A stretch of DNA of 64,000 nucleotides from Algoriphagus marinus (GCF_001936475.1 NZ_MSPQ01000001.1:496001-560000); one strand, 5' to 3'; counted from the stretch's first letter, positions 17,740 through 27,904 are shown. The notes: generated by a model from the letters alone, not told the origin. Made by a program: numbers and translations.

Positions 17740-20700
17740 ATGGCAAGTCTTTCTAGTTTGAGTATCAATAGGCCAGTGTTGGCCATCGTGATGTCGATAA
17801 CGATCGTCCTTTTTGGAGTCATCGGTATCAGTTTACTCGGGATACGAGAATATCCAAGCGTGGATCCACCGGTAATTTCTGTCAGGACTGCTTATACAGG
17901 TGCCAATGCAGATGTTATCGAAGCCCAGATCACTGAGCCACTCGAAGAGGCCATTAATGGTATTCAAGGAATCAAATCCATGAGCTCTACCAGTAATGAT
18001 GGAACTAGTAATATTACCGTAGAATTTGATGTCGGAGCTGATCTTGAGGCTGCAGCAAATGATGTCCGGGATAAAGTTGCAGGAGCTCAGCGAAATTTGC
18101 CACCTGATGCTGAGCCTCCCGTGGTTTCCAAGGCTGATGCTGACTCAAATCCGATCATATATTTGAGTGTCCAAAGTGAAGTAAGAAGTTTGCTCGACGT
18201 TTCATATTTAGCAGACAATATTTTCAAAGAGCGACTTCAGACTATTCCTGGAGTAAGTAGAGTACAGATTTGGGGGGATAAGGAATATGCAATTCGACTC
18301 CGAATGGATCCGCTCAAAATGGCATCCTATGGAGTGACTCCTCTGGATGTACTCCAAAAGGTACAAAGTGAAAACGTAGAATTACCCTCAGGTAGAATAG
18401 AGGGGGCAACAATAGAATTGTCTGTTAGGACAAAAAGTCGTCTGAGTTCACCCATGGAGTTCAATGACTTAATTATCAAGGAGGATCAAAATAATATTGT
18501 TCGCTTCCAGGATATAGGTAAAGCAGAACTTACCGCTTTGAATGAGCGAACAGTTTTGAAAAGTGACAACGTTCCGATGGTGGTGGTAGTTCTAGTACCG
18601 TTGCCCGGATCAAATAGTATTGAGATTGCAGATGAATTCTATAAGAGAGTCGAAAGTATCAAAAAAGATCTTCCATCGGATGTATCTATTGAAGTAACTT
18701 ATGACTCAACAAAGTACATTCGGAATTCCATTGCAGAAGTACAGGAGACTATAGTTATTGCCTTCTTTTTGGTTGTTGCTATCATCTTCTTATTTCTTAG
18801 GGATTGGAGAACTACATTCATTCCAGTTTTGACGATTCCTATTTCATTAATAGGAGTCTTTTTCATCATGTATTTGATGGATTTTTCAATCAATGTCTTG
18901 ACACTTTTGGGGATCGTTCTCTCGATAGGTTTGGTAGTTGATGATGCGATTGTTGTTTTAGAGAATATTTATACTCGAATAGAGAAGGGAGAAAATCCAC
19001 AGGAAGCAGCTGAAAAAGGTTCTGAAGAAATCTTCTTTGCTGTAATCGCTACTACAGTGGCTTTGGCCGCTGTATTTCTTCCAGTGATTTTCCTGACGGG
19101 GACTACAGGAAGACTCTTTAAAGAGTTTGGAATTGTAGTGGCTGGAGCCGTAATAATTTCCTCTTTCGTTGCATTGACTATGACTCCAATGCTAAGCTCG
19201 AAATTGCTCAAACGAAGAGAAAAGCATAATGCATTTTACAATTTTACTGAACCGGGATTTGTATGGATCAACAATCAATATGATAAAGCCTTAAGTGGAT
19301 TTATGAAGGTTCGATGGGTTGCATTTATATTGATAGGAGTGATGGGGTTTGGGATCTATTGGTTGTTTAATAACATACAAACAGAACTTGCTCCGACCGA
19401 AGATCGAGGAGAAATACGAATTAATATGTCAGGCCCAGAGGGTGCAACTTTCGGCTATATGGATCCAGTAATCGATCAATTGACCCGTGATTTCATGGCG
19501 GAAATCCCAGAGGAAGAACGAATCAGAATGATCAGTGTGACTTCACCAGGTTTTGGTACTGCAAGTACTAATTCTGGGTTTATCCGTATGATTCTGACAG
19601 ACGCAGATAAGCGAGAAAGATCCCAACAACAGATCTATGATCAGGTCAACCAAAAGCTGAGAACCATTACCTCTGTTAGGGCTTTTGCTTCTCAGGCACA
19701 GTCTATCGGAGATCGGCGAGGTGGCCTTCCAGTGCAATATGTCATACAGGCACCAACCTTGGATAAATTGAAAGCGGTTATACCTACCTTTTTGGAAGAG
19801 ACCAGTAAAAGTCCTGCCTTTATCTTCTCTGATATCAATTTGAAATTCACGAAGCCTGAATTGGAGATTGAAATCGATCGTGAAAAAGCAAGAAATGTTG
19901 GTGTTTCTGTACAAGAAATAGCTCGAACTCTCCAACTTTCATATTCAGGACAGCGCTTTGCCTATTTCATTAGGGAAGGAAAGCAATATCAGGTAGTAGG
20001 CGAAATGCAAATTCAAGATCGAAATGAGCCTGTTAATCTTCGAATGCTCTACGTGAGAGCAGATAATGGGGAACTTATTCAATTGGATAACCTTGTACGT
20101 GTAGTGGAAAAAAGTACTCCGCCGCAATTGTACAGATATAATAGATTCGTAAGCGCAACAGTTTCCGCCAATCTTGCCGAAGGGTATACCATTGGAAATG
20201 GATTAGATGAAATGGATAGAATTGCTGCTAAAGTGCTTGATGATTCATTTTCTACGGATGTTGCAGGACCATCAAAGGAATTCCGGGAAAGCTCCAATAG
20301 CTTGCTGTTTGCTTTCATTTTTGCATTGATTTTGATTTATTTAGTTCTTTCTGCTCAGTTTGAGAGCTTTAGAGATCCTTTGACGATCATGTTTACCGTG
20401 CCACTGGCGCTCTTTGGTGCCTTGTTCACGCTATGGTTTTTCGGCTATACTTTGAATATCTTCAGCCAGATTGGAATTATCATGTTGATTGGATTGGTGA
20501 CAAAAAATGGAATTCTAATAGTAGAATTTGCAAACCAGCGGAAAGCACAAGGAATGGATGTTAATGAAGCAATCTTTGGTGCTGCGGTTGCCAGATTCCG
20601 ACCGATTCTAATGACTAGTTTATCCACTATTCTTGGTATTCTTCCAATTGCTTTGGCACTTGGAGCTGGAGCGGAAAGCCGAGTGCCAATGGGAGCGACG

Positions 20701-20802
20701 GTAATCGGAGGATTGGCATTAGCCACTATCTTGACTTTATTTATTATCCCAGCTATTTACACATACTTGACTTCAAAAGAAGCTAGACTAGCACGAATTT
20801 AA
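17740..20802 (+). CDS. RND-family inner-membrane efflux transporter (HAE1-like)
   Basis: At 1020 residues this matches the AcrB/MexB class, with twelve predicted membrane helices in two halves and two large periplasmic loops. The opening LSINRPVLAIVMSITIVLFGVIGI and the proton-relay Asp pair in helix 4 (IGLVVDDAIVVLENIYTRIE) are typical. So are YPSVDPPVISV in the porter region and GLVTKNGILIVEF in the second half. HAE1-class pumps export hydrophobic and amphiphilic compounds by proton antiport. The stop and the next gene's ATG overlap by one base (TAATG), so pump and channel are translationally coupled. Confidence 0.94.
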   Translation: MASLSSLSINRPVLAIVMSITIVLFGVIGISLLGIREYPSVDPPVISVRTAYTGANADVIEAQITEPLEEAINGIQGIKSMSSTSNDGTSNITVEFDVGADLEAAANDVRDKVAGAQRNLPPDAEPPVVSKADADSNPIIYLSVQSEVRSLLDVSYLADNIFKERLQTIPGVSRVQIWGDKEYAIRLRMDPLKMASYGVTPLDVLQKVQSENVELPSGRIEGATIELSVRTKSRLSSPMEFNDLIIKEDQNNIVRFQDIGKAELTALNERTVLKSDNVPMVVVVLVPLPGSNSIEIADEFYKRVESIKKDLPSDVSIEVTYDSTKYIRNSIAEVQETIVIAFFLVVAIIFLFLRDWRTTFIPVLTIPISLIGVFFIMYLMDFSINVLTLLGIVLSIGLVVDDAIVVLENIYTRIEKGENPQEAAEKGSEEIFFAVIATTVALAAVFLPVIFLTGTTGRLFKEFGIVVAGAVIISSFVALTMTPMLSSKLLKRREKHNAFYNFTEPGFVWINNQYDKALSGFMKVRWVAFILIGVMGFGIYWLFNNIQTELAPTEDRGEIRINMSGPEGATFGYMDPVIDQLTRDFMAEIPEEERIRMISVTSPGFGTASTNSGFIRMILTDADKRERSQQQIYDQVNQKLRTITSVRAFASQAQSIGDRRGGLPVQYVIQAPTLDKLKAVIPTFLEETSKSPAFIFSDINLKFTKPELEIEIDREKARNVGVSVQEIARTLQLSYSGQRFAYFIREGKQYQVVGEMQIQDRNEPVNLRMLYVRADNGELIQLDNLVRVVEKSTPPQLYRYNRFVSATVSANLAEGYTIGNGLDEMDRIAAKVLDDSFSTDVAGPSKEFRESSNSLLFAFIFALILIYLVLSAQFESFRDPLTIMFTVPLALFGALFTLWFFGYTLNIFSQIGIIMLIGLVTKNGILIVEFANQRKAQGMDVNEAIFGAAVARFRPILMTSLSTILGILPIALALGAGAESRVPMGATVIGGLALATILTLFIIPAIYTYLTSKEARLARI

Positions 20803-22148
20803 TGAAGAGAATTACCCTATTGCTCTTATTGAGCAGCATTTCTACCTGTTTATTTGCCCAAAGCGAAGAATCTCTTGATTTGGAAAAGGCAATTCAAATG
20901 GGCCTGGAGAATAATTTGCAGGTGAAAATTGCAGTAGAAACTATTACGCTTCGTGAAGGAGATGAAAAAATTGGTACTGGAGATTTGTTTTTACCGCGAG
21001 TCGATGCTACTTATCTGAGAAACTTCAGTAAGGAGGACGTTACTCAAAAATTTGTAAACGATCCTGAGCCTAGACAGATAGACAATGCGAAATCGAGAAA
21101 TGAAAATTTCACCGTAGCTGCGATTTATGGCTTTAGGCCAGAGAGCTTTATTGTCATGAAGCGTCTGGGTCAACTTACAGAGATCTCGGAGCTGGAGACC
21201 AAAGTTGTGGTAGAGAATACCGTTGCCGGAATCTCTTCAGCTTATTACCGACTGGTTTTGGAGCTACAACGCTATGAAGTTCTGAAAAATACTTTGGAAC
21301 TCAGCCAATCCAGATTGGATATCGCCAAAGCCCAGTACGAGTTGGGTGGTGCGGGAAAGCGAGATTTCTTGACTGCAGAGGTAGATTACAATTCAGATTT
21401 AACTTTGCTTTTGACTCAAGAGCAGATTATCCAAAATGCTCGGGTGAATCTTAATGAATTGATGGCATTAGACCCGAATATCAAATTCACTGTGAAAGAC
21501 ACGATTTTGATTGGTGATCCGTTGCTGCTTCTTGATTTGGAGGAAAATGCGTTTACTGAAAATAAAAATCTATTGATTGCCCAGCGAGCTGAGAATGTAG
21601 CATTTCTTCAAATGAAGGAACTTCGTGCTTCTAGATTACCAATCTTAAATCTAAATGGGAATTACGTTAATAACACTTCCAATTCTGATGCAGGATTTTT
21701 GATTCAGAATCAGCGTCAAGGATTCAATGGTGGAGGTAATATCACTGTTAATCTATTCAGTGGCTTGACACTGAATAGACGAATCCAAAATGCAAAGGTC
21801 CAACAGAAGATCCAGTCTTATGCGACTGACCAATTTGAAGTACAACTCAAATCGGATATTCATCGGTCTTATAATACCTACCTGACGAACAAAAACCTTC
21901 TCGAGGTAGAAAAGAAGAACTATCAAACTGCAAAAGAAAGTACAGAAATCGCCTTGGAGAGATTCCGTTTGGGAATTTCTTCTTACCTCGAATTCAGAGA
22001 TGCGCAAGTTAATTTGCTTACTGCTCAGAACCGTTTGATTACTTCGATTTTCAATATTAAGGAACAAGAAATTGAGCTAAGGAGACTTTCTGGGAAGATT
22101 TTCTTCCAGAATAGTTTTACTCCTTTTGACATTCCCACTGAGAATTAA
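20802..22148 (+). CDS. TolC-family outer-membrane efflux channel
   Basis: This 448-residue protein has a signal peptide (MKRITLLLLLSSISTCLFAQ) and two repeats of long amphipathic helices separated by short strands. Family markers include LDLEKAIQMGLENNLQVKIA near the N-terminus, AKAQYELGGAGKRDFLTAEVD (about 175-195), and in the second half ALERFRLGISSYLEFRDAQ. This is the layout of trimeric outer-membrane factors. It completes the tripartite efflux system with the two upstream genes, which it overlaps by one base, and is followed by a terminator. Confidence 0.92.
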   Translation: MKRITLLLLLSSISTCLFAQSEESLDLEKAIQMGLENNLQVKIAVETITLREGDEKIGTGDLFLPRVDATYLRNFSKEDVTQKFVNDPEPRQIDNAKSRNENFTVAAIYGFRPESFIVMKRLGQLTEISELETKVVVENTVAGISSAYYRLVLELQRYEVLKNTLELSQSRLDIAKAQYELGGAGKRDFLTAEVDYNSDLTLLLTQEQIIQNARVNLNELMALDPNIKFTVKDTILIGDPLLLLDLEENAFTENKNLLIAQRAENVAFLQMKELRASRLPILNLNGNYVNNTSNSDAGFLIQNQRQGFNGGGNITVNLFSGLTLNRRIQNAKVQQKIQSYATDQFEVQLKSDIHRSYNTYLTNKNLLEVEKKNYQTAKESTEIALERFRLGISSYLEFRDAQVNLLTAQNRLITSIFNIKEQEIELRRLSGKIFFQNSFTPFDIPTEN

Positions 22149-22155
22149 AAAGACT

Positions 22156-22188
22156 GAGCAGCTGAAAATATGGCTGCTCATTTTTTTA
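22156..22188 (+). terminator. Terminator of the RND efflux operon
   Basis: TGAGCAGC (22156-22163) pairs with GCTGCTCA (22174-22181), loop about 10 nt, followed by seven Ts. It lies 7 bp after the channel gene. Confidence 0.85.
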
Positions 22189-22220
22189 TTTGCTTTTTTT
22201 AACAATTCCCTACTTTTTCT

Positions 22221-22241
22221 TTTGGCATAGCATTTGCCAAA
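22221..22241. promoter_or_regulatory. Perfect 7+7 inverted repeat upstream of mltF
   Basis: TTTGGCA and TGCCAAA flank a 7-bp spacer (TAGCATT), centred about 50 bp before the mltF ATG. The symmetry and position are those of an operator for a dimeric regulator. No regulator is adjacent, so this is only a candidate. Confidence 0.35.
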
Positions 22242-22280
22242 TGGGCTTCGGAACATCCTGGGTTTCAATGACCCAACTTA

Positions 22281-23675
22281 ATGAAAAGAGCCTCGATTCT
22301 ATTTACTTTAGTTTTTGTACTTCTTTTTTTTGGGGTGCAATGTACTTTCCTCGAGAAGAATTTCGGAGTCAAATTGACTAAAGACACCTATATCCTTGAT
22401 CTCCCTGGAATTCAAAAAAGAGGTTTTATTCGCGCAGCGGTGGATAATAATACCACTGGTTATTATATCTATCGTGGTAGAAGAATGGGCTACGAGTACG
22501 AATTGCTAAGAGATCTTGCCAAGCGATTGGATGTACAATTAAGACTGGTGTTGGTTTCGGATATTGATGCTGCCTTCGATTTTTTAGAAAATGGAAAGGT
22601 TGATTTGATTGCGATGAATCTGGAAGAGAATCCTCAGCGAGCCATTGGGAATTCCTTTTCTATTCCCCTTGGGAATATGAAAACTCTTCTGGTTGGCCGT
22701 GAAAAGGAAGGAAAAATCAAATCGTGGGAGCAGTTAGCAAATGATACCATCTTTGTAAGAGAAGGTACTGTTTACGAATCCAAACTAAATGAAATTAAAG
22801 ATTCCCTTAATCTCGGATTCATAGTAAAAGCCTCTAAAAATCAAGAGGAAGTCCTGATCGATCAAGTAGTAAACGGTCAAATCAAATGGACTGTAGCCGA
22901 TCAAAACATTGCCATGGCAAATGCTACCTATTATGAAGGCTTGGATGTCTCTTGGAAAATAAGTGATGAGGGAAAAGTTGCTTGGGTAGTTCGTGAAAAC
23001 TCGCCTATTCTTTTAGAAAAATTGAATGAATGGATGCTGGATAAGCAAAAGAGATTTATTCCAGATCTATATTCGAAATACTTTAGAAATTCTAAAAACT
23101 CTTATTTCCGTAATACAAGCCCCTTTTCTTCTCTTGCTGGAAACCAAATATCAGAATATGATGAAATCATTAAAGAAGGAGCAGAGCAACTGGGTTGGGA
23201 TTGGCGATTGCTAGCATCCCTTGTATATAAAGAATCACGGTTTGATACCACAGCTACATCCTATGCAGGCGCTCAAGGCCTGCTTCAACTAATGCCGGTA
23301 ACATTGGAACGATTTGGAGTTACTAATCCAAATGATCCGCAACAGTCACTGCTTGGCGGAGTCAGATACCTCCGTTATTTGGATAAATTTTGGATTGAAC
23401 GAGTACCTGATATGAATGAGCGCTTGAAATTTATCCTCGCTTCTTACAACATTGGTCATGGTCATGTCGAAGATGCCTGGAGACTTACTTTGAAATATGG
23501 GAAAAGTACTCAAAGCTGGACTGAAGTATCTAAATTCTTAGAATTGAAAAGTGATCCTGAGTATTACAAAGACCCAGTCGTGAAAAGCGGTTTTGCAAAA
23601 GGACACCTCGCCGTCAACTACGTCAAAGATGTCCTAAGCATTTTCCAATCTTACAAATCTCTTGTGGAGCCTTAA
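22281..23675 (+). CDS. mltF: Membrane-bound lytic transglycosylase F-like protein
   Basis: The 464-residue protein begins with a lipoprotein signal (LFTLVFVLLFFGVQC, Cys about residue 21). An extracellular solute-binding domain, family 3 type (about 40-270), follows, with RGFIRAAVDNNTTGYYIYRG and GKVDLIAMNL. The C-terminal SLT lytic transglycosylase domain (about 295-460) has the catalytic Glu in LASLVYKESRF, then GAQGLLQLMP and ASYNIGHGHVEDA. This two-domain order defines MltF, which cleaves the MurNAc-GlcNAc bond with 1,6-anhydro product formation, with the solute-binding part acting as regulator. A palindrome precedes it. Its stop overlaps the convergent RidA gene by four bases. Confidence 0.9.
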   Translation: MKRASILFTLVFVLLFFGVQCTFLEKNFGVKLTKDTYILDLPGIQKRGFIRAAVDNNTTGYYIYRGRRMGYEYELLRDLAKRLDVQLRLVLVSDIDAAFDFLENGKVDLIAMNLEENPQRAIGNSFSIPLGNMKTLLVGREKEGKIKSWEQLANDTIFVREGTVYESKLNEIKDSLNLGFIVKASKNQEEVLIDQVVNGQIKWTVADQNIAMANATYYEGLDVSWKISDEGKVAWVVRENSPILLEKLNEWMLDKQKRFIPDLYSKYFRNSKNSYFRNTSPFSSLAGNQISEYDEIIKEGAEQLGWDWRLLASLVYKESRFDTTATSYAGAQGLLQLMPVTLERFGVTNPNDPQQSLLGGVRYLRYLDKFWIERVPDMNERLKFILASYNIGHGHVEDAWRLTLKYGKSTQSWTEVSKFLELKSDPEYYKDPVVKSGFAKGHLAVNYVKDVLSIFQSYKSLVEP

Positions 23676-24145
23676 GCTCCCTCGTGAAGCTCGAACATTG
23701 CCTCGATTTCTACTGGGATATTATCAGGCAATGAACCCATTCCTACTGCAGACCGTACACCTATTCCATTTTCCTCGCCCCAAACTTGGGCAAATAATTC
23801 GCTGGCGCCATTGATGATATAGGGATGCTTTTCAAAAGTGGATATACAATTTACCATTCCGAGCACTTTGATAACTTTTTTGACTCGATTCAGAGAACCT
23901 AGATTAGCTTTGATAGTCGCCAGCATAGCCAATCCAACTTGTCTTGCTGCAAGTTTTCCATGTTCTTGATCCATGTCTTCACCGATTCTGCCGATGATCA
24001 ATGTGCCATCTGGCTGGACAGTTCCGTGACCGGAAAGGTAGAGGTATTTGCCATCTACAAGGCAAGGCTTGTACACTCCTAAGGGCTTTGGAGCAGGCGG
24101 TAAGGTCAATCCAGTTTTGGTGAAGTTACTTTCGGGGGTTTCCAT
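23672..24145 (-). CDS. RidA-family (YjgF/YER057c/UK114) protein
   Basis: The 157-residue protein shows the RidA fold pattern: KYLYLSGHGTVQPDGT, AARQVGLAMLATIKANLGSLN and, near the C-terminus, GVRSAVGMGSLPDNIPVEIEA, where the Arg is the residue that binds the imine/enamine substrate in RidA. It is somewhat longer than canonical RidA (about 130). RidA enzymes deaminate reactive enamines/imines made by PLP enzymes. It follows the GntP permease gene by 23 bp on the same strand. This pairing suggests catabolism of a hydroxy or amino acid, but the substrate is inference. Confidence 0.87.
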   Translation of the reverse strand: METPESNFTKTGLTLPPAPKPLGVYKPCLVDGKYLYLSGHGTVQPDGTLIIGRIGEDMDQEHGKLAARQVGLAMLATIKANLGSLNRVKKVIKVLGMVNCISTFEKHPYIINGASELFAQVWGEENGIGVRSAVGMGSLPDNIPVEIEAMFELHEGA

Positions 24146-24168
24146 TGTGATCGAGTTAAGTGTTGAAT

Positions 24169-25482
24169 TTATACGAAAAGGTCAAGAATTAACACTCCAG
24201 CAAGTCCTATAACTGCTACAAGCGTTTCCATAAGAGACCAAGATTTGATGGTGTCTTTGATACTTACATTGAAGAACTCCTTATACATCCAGAATCCGGC
24301 ATCGTTGAAATGAGAAAACATCAAACTCCCAGCGCCTATTGACAGCACAAGGAGATTAGGATCTACATTCATGGTAGTCACTAGTGGAGCAATAATTCCG
24401 GCGGTCGTCAATCCTGCTACAGTAGCAGATCCTACACAAACGCGAATGATCGCTGTGATAATCCAAGCAAGGATCAGCGGATGAATATCCCAAGTCTGCA
24501 AGCTTTCTGCGATGACCTGACTAACTCCTGTATCTGTAAATATTTGTTTCAAAGCTCCTGCACCTGCTACAATCAGCAATATCATAGCAATATCTTTGGT
24601 AGCTATAGTGTAAATATCCATGAGCTGAGGCATGCTGAATTTGCGTCGTAAACCCAAGGTATACGTCGCTACCAAAACCGAAATCAACATCACAATACCT
24701 GGATTGGAGATGAAGCCTATCAGCTTGGCAAATGGACTTTCTTCGGGTGTATTCAAGCTGAGTGCCGTCGTGCCGACTAGGAGAAAAACCGGCAGCAAAG
24801 CAGTAAAAAAGCTATTTTCTTTTCCTGGTAGTTGTTCCTCAGGCTTGGTTTCTGCCTGAAAAGTCTTTAATGGTTTTGCCTCAATATTCTTTAGTGTTCT
24901 TGCGAAAATGGGTCCGGCGATGATGATGGTAGGGATTGCAATTATGAATCCGTAAAAAAGGGTCAGGCCCATATTGGCTTCAAACTGGGCGACAAGAGCA
25001 GCTGGCGATGGATGTGGTGGCAAAAATCCATGCGTTACAGATAATGCTGCCAAAAGAGGAATACCTACATAGACCGCAGAGATTTTATACTGATAGGCCA
25101 CAGTAAAGGCTAAGGGCACCAATAGGACAAATCCCACATTATAGAAAAGTGGAATGCCTACGATCAATCCGGTCAGGGACATCGCCCAAGTGATGTATTT
25201 CTCTCCAAAGATTTTCATCAGGGTCCCCGCAATCTGCTGTGCCGCCCCGGATTCAGCCACCAATTTACCGAGCATCGCTCCCATGACGATCACGATGACC
25301 AAGTCTCCGAGGAGATTTCCCATACCTTTCTGGACGGATCCAGCGATCTGATCTGCAGGAAGCCCCAATAAAAAACCTGCGCTGATAGATGCAATCAAAA
25401 AAGCCAGAAAGGGATTGAGCTTGGCCCATACGATCAAGAGTACCAGGATCGCAATACTTAGCAGTACTAGAAGAAAGGTCAT
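24169..25482 (-). CDS. GntP-family permease (gluconate:H+ symporter family)
   Basis: This 437-residue integral membrane protein has about twelve predicted helices. It matches the GntP family by FLAFLIASISAGFLLGLP near the N-terminus, the re-entrant motif VTHGFLPPHPSP (about 150-162) and the C-terminal GSLMFSHFNDAGFWMYKEF. Family members import gluconate, related sugar acids or D-serine with protons. The neighbouring RidA gene would fit an amino or imino acid route, but nothing in the sequence fixes the substrate. It is the first gene of a two-gene minus-strand unit; no TAnnTTTG promoter was found in the 80 bp upstream. Confidence 0.9.
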   Translation of the reverse strand: MTFLLVLLSIAILVLLIVWAKLNPFLAFLIASISAGFLLGLPADQIAGSVQKGMGNLLGDLVIVIVMGAMLGKLVAESGAAQQIAGTLMKIFGEKYITWAMSLTGLIVGIPLFYNVGFVLLVPLAFTVAYQYKISAVYVGIPLLAALSVTHGFLPPHPSPAALVAQFEANMGLTLFYGFIIAIPTIIIAGPIFARTLKNIEAKPLKTFQAETKPEEQLPGKENSFFTALLPVFLLVGTTALSLNTPEESPFAKLIGFISNPGIVMLISVLVATYTLGLRRKFSMPQLMDIYTIATKDIAMILLIVAGAGALKQIFTDTGVSQVIAESLQTWDIHPLILAWIITAIIRVCVGSATVAGLTTAGIIAPLVTTMNVDPNLLVLSIGAGSLMFSHFNDAGFWMYKEFFNVSIKDTIKSWSLMETLVAVIGLAGVLILDLFV

Positions 25483-25562
25483 TGGCTGGGGTTATTTGGA
25501 CTCTTAAGATAGAAAAAAGGATAGAAAGCAGTTATCAGAGAATCAATTTCTTTGCAATTCAC

Positions 25563-27866
25563 TTATTGCCTGACCCACCGAATTGACTTCTGGCCGTGAA
25601 TACTCTTTAAGCGGATCAAATAGATTCCGGGATTAAGAGATTCCAAGAAGTTTGAGCATTCTGATTCTGACCAGTTCAGAGATTTAAGAAGCTGACCTTG
25701 TATATCGAATACTTCCATTTGAGTATTTTCTGAAAAAAGTTCGGAATTCACTATTATCCGGATTCTACCGTTTCGGTATGGATTTGGGAAAATTTGAAAA
25801 TGACTTTCTTCAAAATTGATAGGACTGGAAGCAATGACATTGCTCCAGGAATAATTTCCTGAAAAGTCGATTTGCTTGATTCTGTAATAGGCAATTTGAT
25901 TGGGATAACTATCGAAATCATCAAAAGAATAGACTACAGGTTCATTGGAATCTCCCTTGCTAGCTATTTTTCCCAGCATCTTCCACTCCTTTTGAGGGTT
26001 TGTAGATCGATAAATTTCAAATTCTTTATTTCCTTCTTCTGATGCTAATTTCCAACTTAATTCGACCTTCGAAAAACTTCTTTTTGCCTCAACAGTCAGC
26101 CAAGTGACTGGTAAAACGCTTAGTGTCCTGAAGCTTCCTACTGTAAAATTAACCCCTTCCAATTGTGAAAAAGTCAAGTCCCTTCTTGCCCATAGTAGCG
26201 TAGGATCTAAACCGGGTAGATGGTTGCCAGGCGCAGCATATCCTGTGCCTACTATTCGAAGGTCATCAACTTGATCCACAATAAGGTTGTCGGCAGAGAT
26301 TCGGAGTTCGACTGGATTGGAATTAGAAGTCAACCCATAAAAATTGAAATAGCTAAATAAGCGGTAAAGAATCGGAGTACCATCATTGTCATCAAACCCC
26401 GAATTATATTCAGCACCATCATATTCTGTGAATGAAATCCGGAGATCTTCTCCGCTAGTATTTCCCAATAACTGTACACTTCGAGTTCCTTTTTGGTAGC
26501 GATCTGCAAAAGGGAATGTTGCATTCGTTTCATTTAGTGTGGCAGGAAGAGAAAAATAGTGAATCTCCCCCAGTCTCTCCCAGGATCCGGAAGCATAATT
26601 AATCCCTCCTATTGAAGAGCTGTTTACAAAAAGGCTGTTTTCATTGAAATTCAAAATGCCATCAATCATGGAGAGTGTTTGGGTAATCGTAAGGTTTTGA
26701 TTCAAATTGACTCGCCCTCCCGTTTTATTTACCGTTAAGTTTCGCGTCGTTAGGGCAAATCCTTCGATAGTTTGGGTTAAGTTACCGATAAAATGGAGGT
26801 CCGTTGGGCTGGCTAAAATTGCCCCAAGACCTGACTGAGTAATATTTCCTTGAACGAAAAAAGGACTCGGAATGGAAAGATTTTGATTCCCCTGAAGTTC
26901 CAAATCAGTGACTTGATTTGGTATACTGGCATCCGTGTATGAGCTGCTAAGAAAAGTCTTTGGAGCAGACCCTCCCCTAAAAATTACTGATCCATCCAAT
27001 TGAAAAGTTGCAGCTTCCATGCGTGGATTTTGCCCTTCTAAAATCAATCGTCCACCGCTTTGTAAGTCAAATAGGCCGGCACTGACGGTAGCAGATCTAA
27101 ACAGGATTCCCAAATTACATTGTGAGAGGAAAGTCGCTCCGCTTTCGACGGTAAGTGTTCCAAATGGGCCTGCTCCATAAACCGTTGTTTCATTATTAAA
27201 AGAAAGGGATGCGCATAGAGCAGGAATGATCGTGCTGTCTAATTTTTGAATTACTGTCCCAGACCTTACTGTAAATTGAACTGCTTTGAATGGTTCCTCT
27301 ATTACTAATTCTTGTCCTATACCAGGATCGAATATCACACTGTATCTACTATTAATGGTGAATCCACTCCAGTGATTCTTTCTAATTATCGTTCTCGAGT
27401 TCCCTTTAAAAATCAATCTGCTTCCAATGGAATTCCCTATCCAGTTTTGGCTGTTCCAAGTTCCTGAAGGTAAACCTGGAGCAGGACCGGAAAAAGCATT
27501 TAGTGATCCATAAATTTCAAGTTCTCTTGAATTTAAATTCAGTTTTTGGCCAGCTGATGTCTCCGAATTTATAAAAACTGATTTCGCTTGCTCATTGCCA
27601 GTGAGGGTAACCAAGTGTGTCTGATCAATGTAAATGTCATTCGTATTTGATGGTTTGGCTAGCGCGGGTACCCAGCTGGTTCCATCAAAAATATGCCAAA
27701 TGGCTGGATTCGAATAAATACCTGAGCTAACTGTTTTATAAGCATTGATTTCTTGCGCGGTGGCACTAATCCTGAATAGGCAAATTCCTATAACTGCCGA
27801 TAATATACTGTATATTCGGCATCGAAAAATAAAAAGGTGGGACAACGTTTTGACCCTTGTTTTCAT
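25563..27866 (-). CDS. T9SS-secreted protein with type A C-terminal sorting domain
   Basis: The 767-residue protein has a long signal peptide (about 1-38, hydrophobic core ILSAVIGICLFRISA) and a large repetitive beta region (about 45-590) rich in N, G and S with recurring LTV and TVS strands. That region resembles the G8/beta-helix-like N-terminal parts of Bacteroidota surface proteins. A fibronectin-III-like module follows (about 593-680, VELSWKLASEEGNKEFEIYR, YYRIKQIDFSG). The final 85 residues form a Por-type sorting domain (FQIFPNPYRNGRIRI, MEVFDIQGQLLKSL, GIYLIRLKS). It should be exported through the type IX system. Ligand is unknown. It is divergent from the Lnb-like gene with 38 bp between starts. 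Confidence 0.82.
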   Translation of the reverse strand: MKTRVKTLSHLFIFRCRIYSILSAVIGICLFRISATAQEINAYKTVSSGIYSNPAIWHIFDGTSWVPALAKPSNTNDIYIDQTHLVTLTGNEQAKSVFINSETSAGQKLNLNSRELEIYGSLNAFSGPAPGLPSGTWNSQNWIGNSIGSRLIFKGNSRTIIRKNHWSGFTINSRYSVIFDPGIGQELVIEEPFKAVQFTVRSGTVIQKLDSTIIPALCASLSFNNETTVYGAGPFGTLTVESGATFLSQCNLGILFRSATVSAGLFDLQSGGRLILEGQNPRMEAATFQLDGSVIFRGGSAPKTFLSSSYTDASIPNQVTDLELQGNQNLSIPSPFFVQGNITQSGLGAILASPTDLHFIGNLTQTIEGFALTTRNLTVNKTGGRVNLNQNLTITQTLSMIDGILNFNENSLFVNSSSIGGINYASGSWERLGEIHYFSLPATLNETNATFPFADRYQKGTRSVQLLGNTSGEDLRISFTEYDGAEYNSGFDDNDGTPILYRLFSYFNFYGLTSNSNPVELRISADNLIVDQVDDLRIVGTGYAAPGNHLPGLDPTLLWARRDLTFSQLEGVNFTVGSFRTLSVLPVTWLTVEAKRSFSKVELSWKLASEEGNKEFEIYRSTNPQKEWKMLGKIASKGDSNEPVVYSFDDFDSYPNQIAYYRIKQIDFSGNYSWSNVIASSPINFEESHFQIFPNPYRNGRIRIIVNSELFSENTQMEVFDIQGQLLKSLNWSESECSNFLESLNPGIYLIRLKSIHGQKSIRWVRQ

Positions 27867-27904
27867 CTAAAAGTAGTTTAAAAAGAGTTTTAAGTTAGTA
27901 AAAA

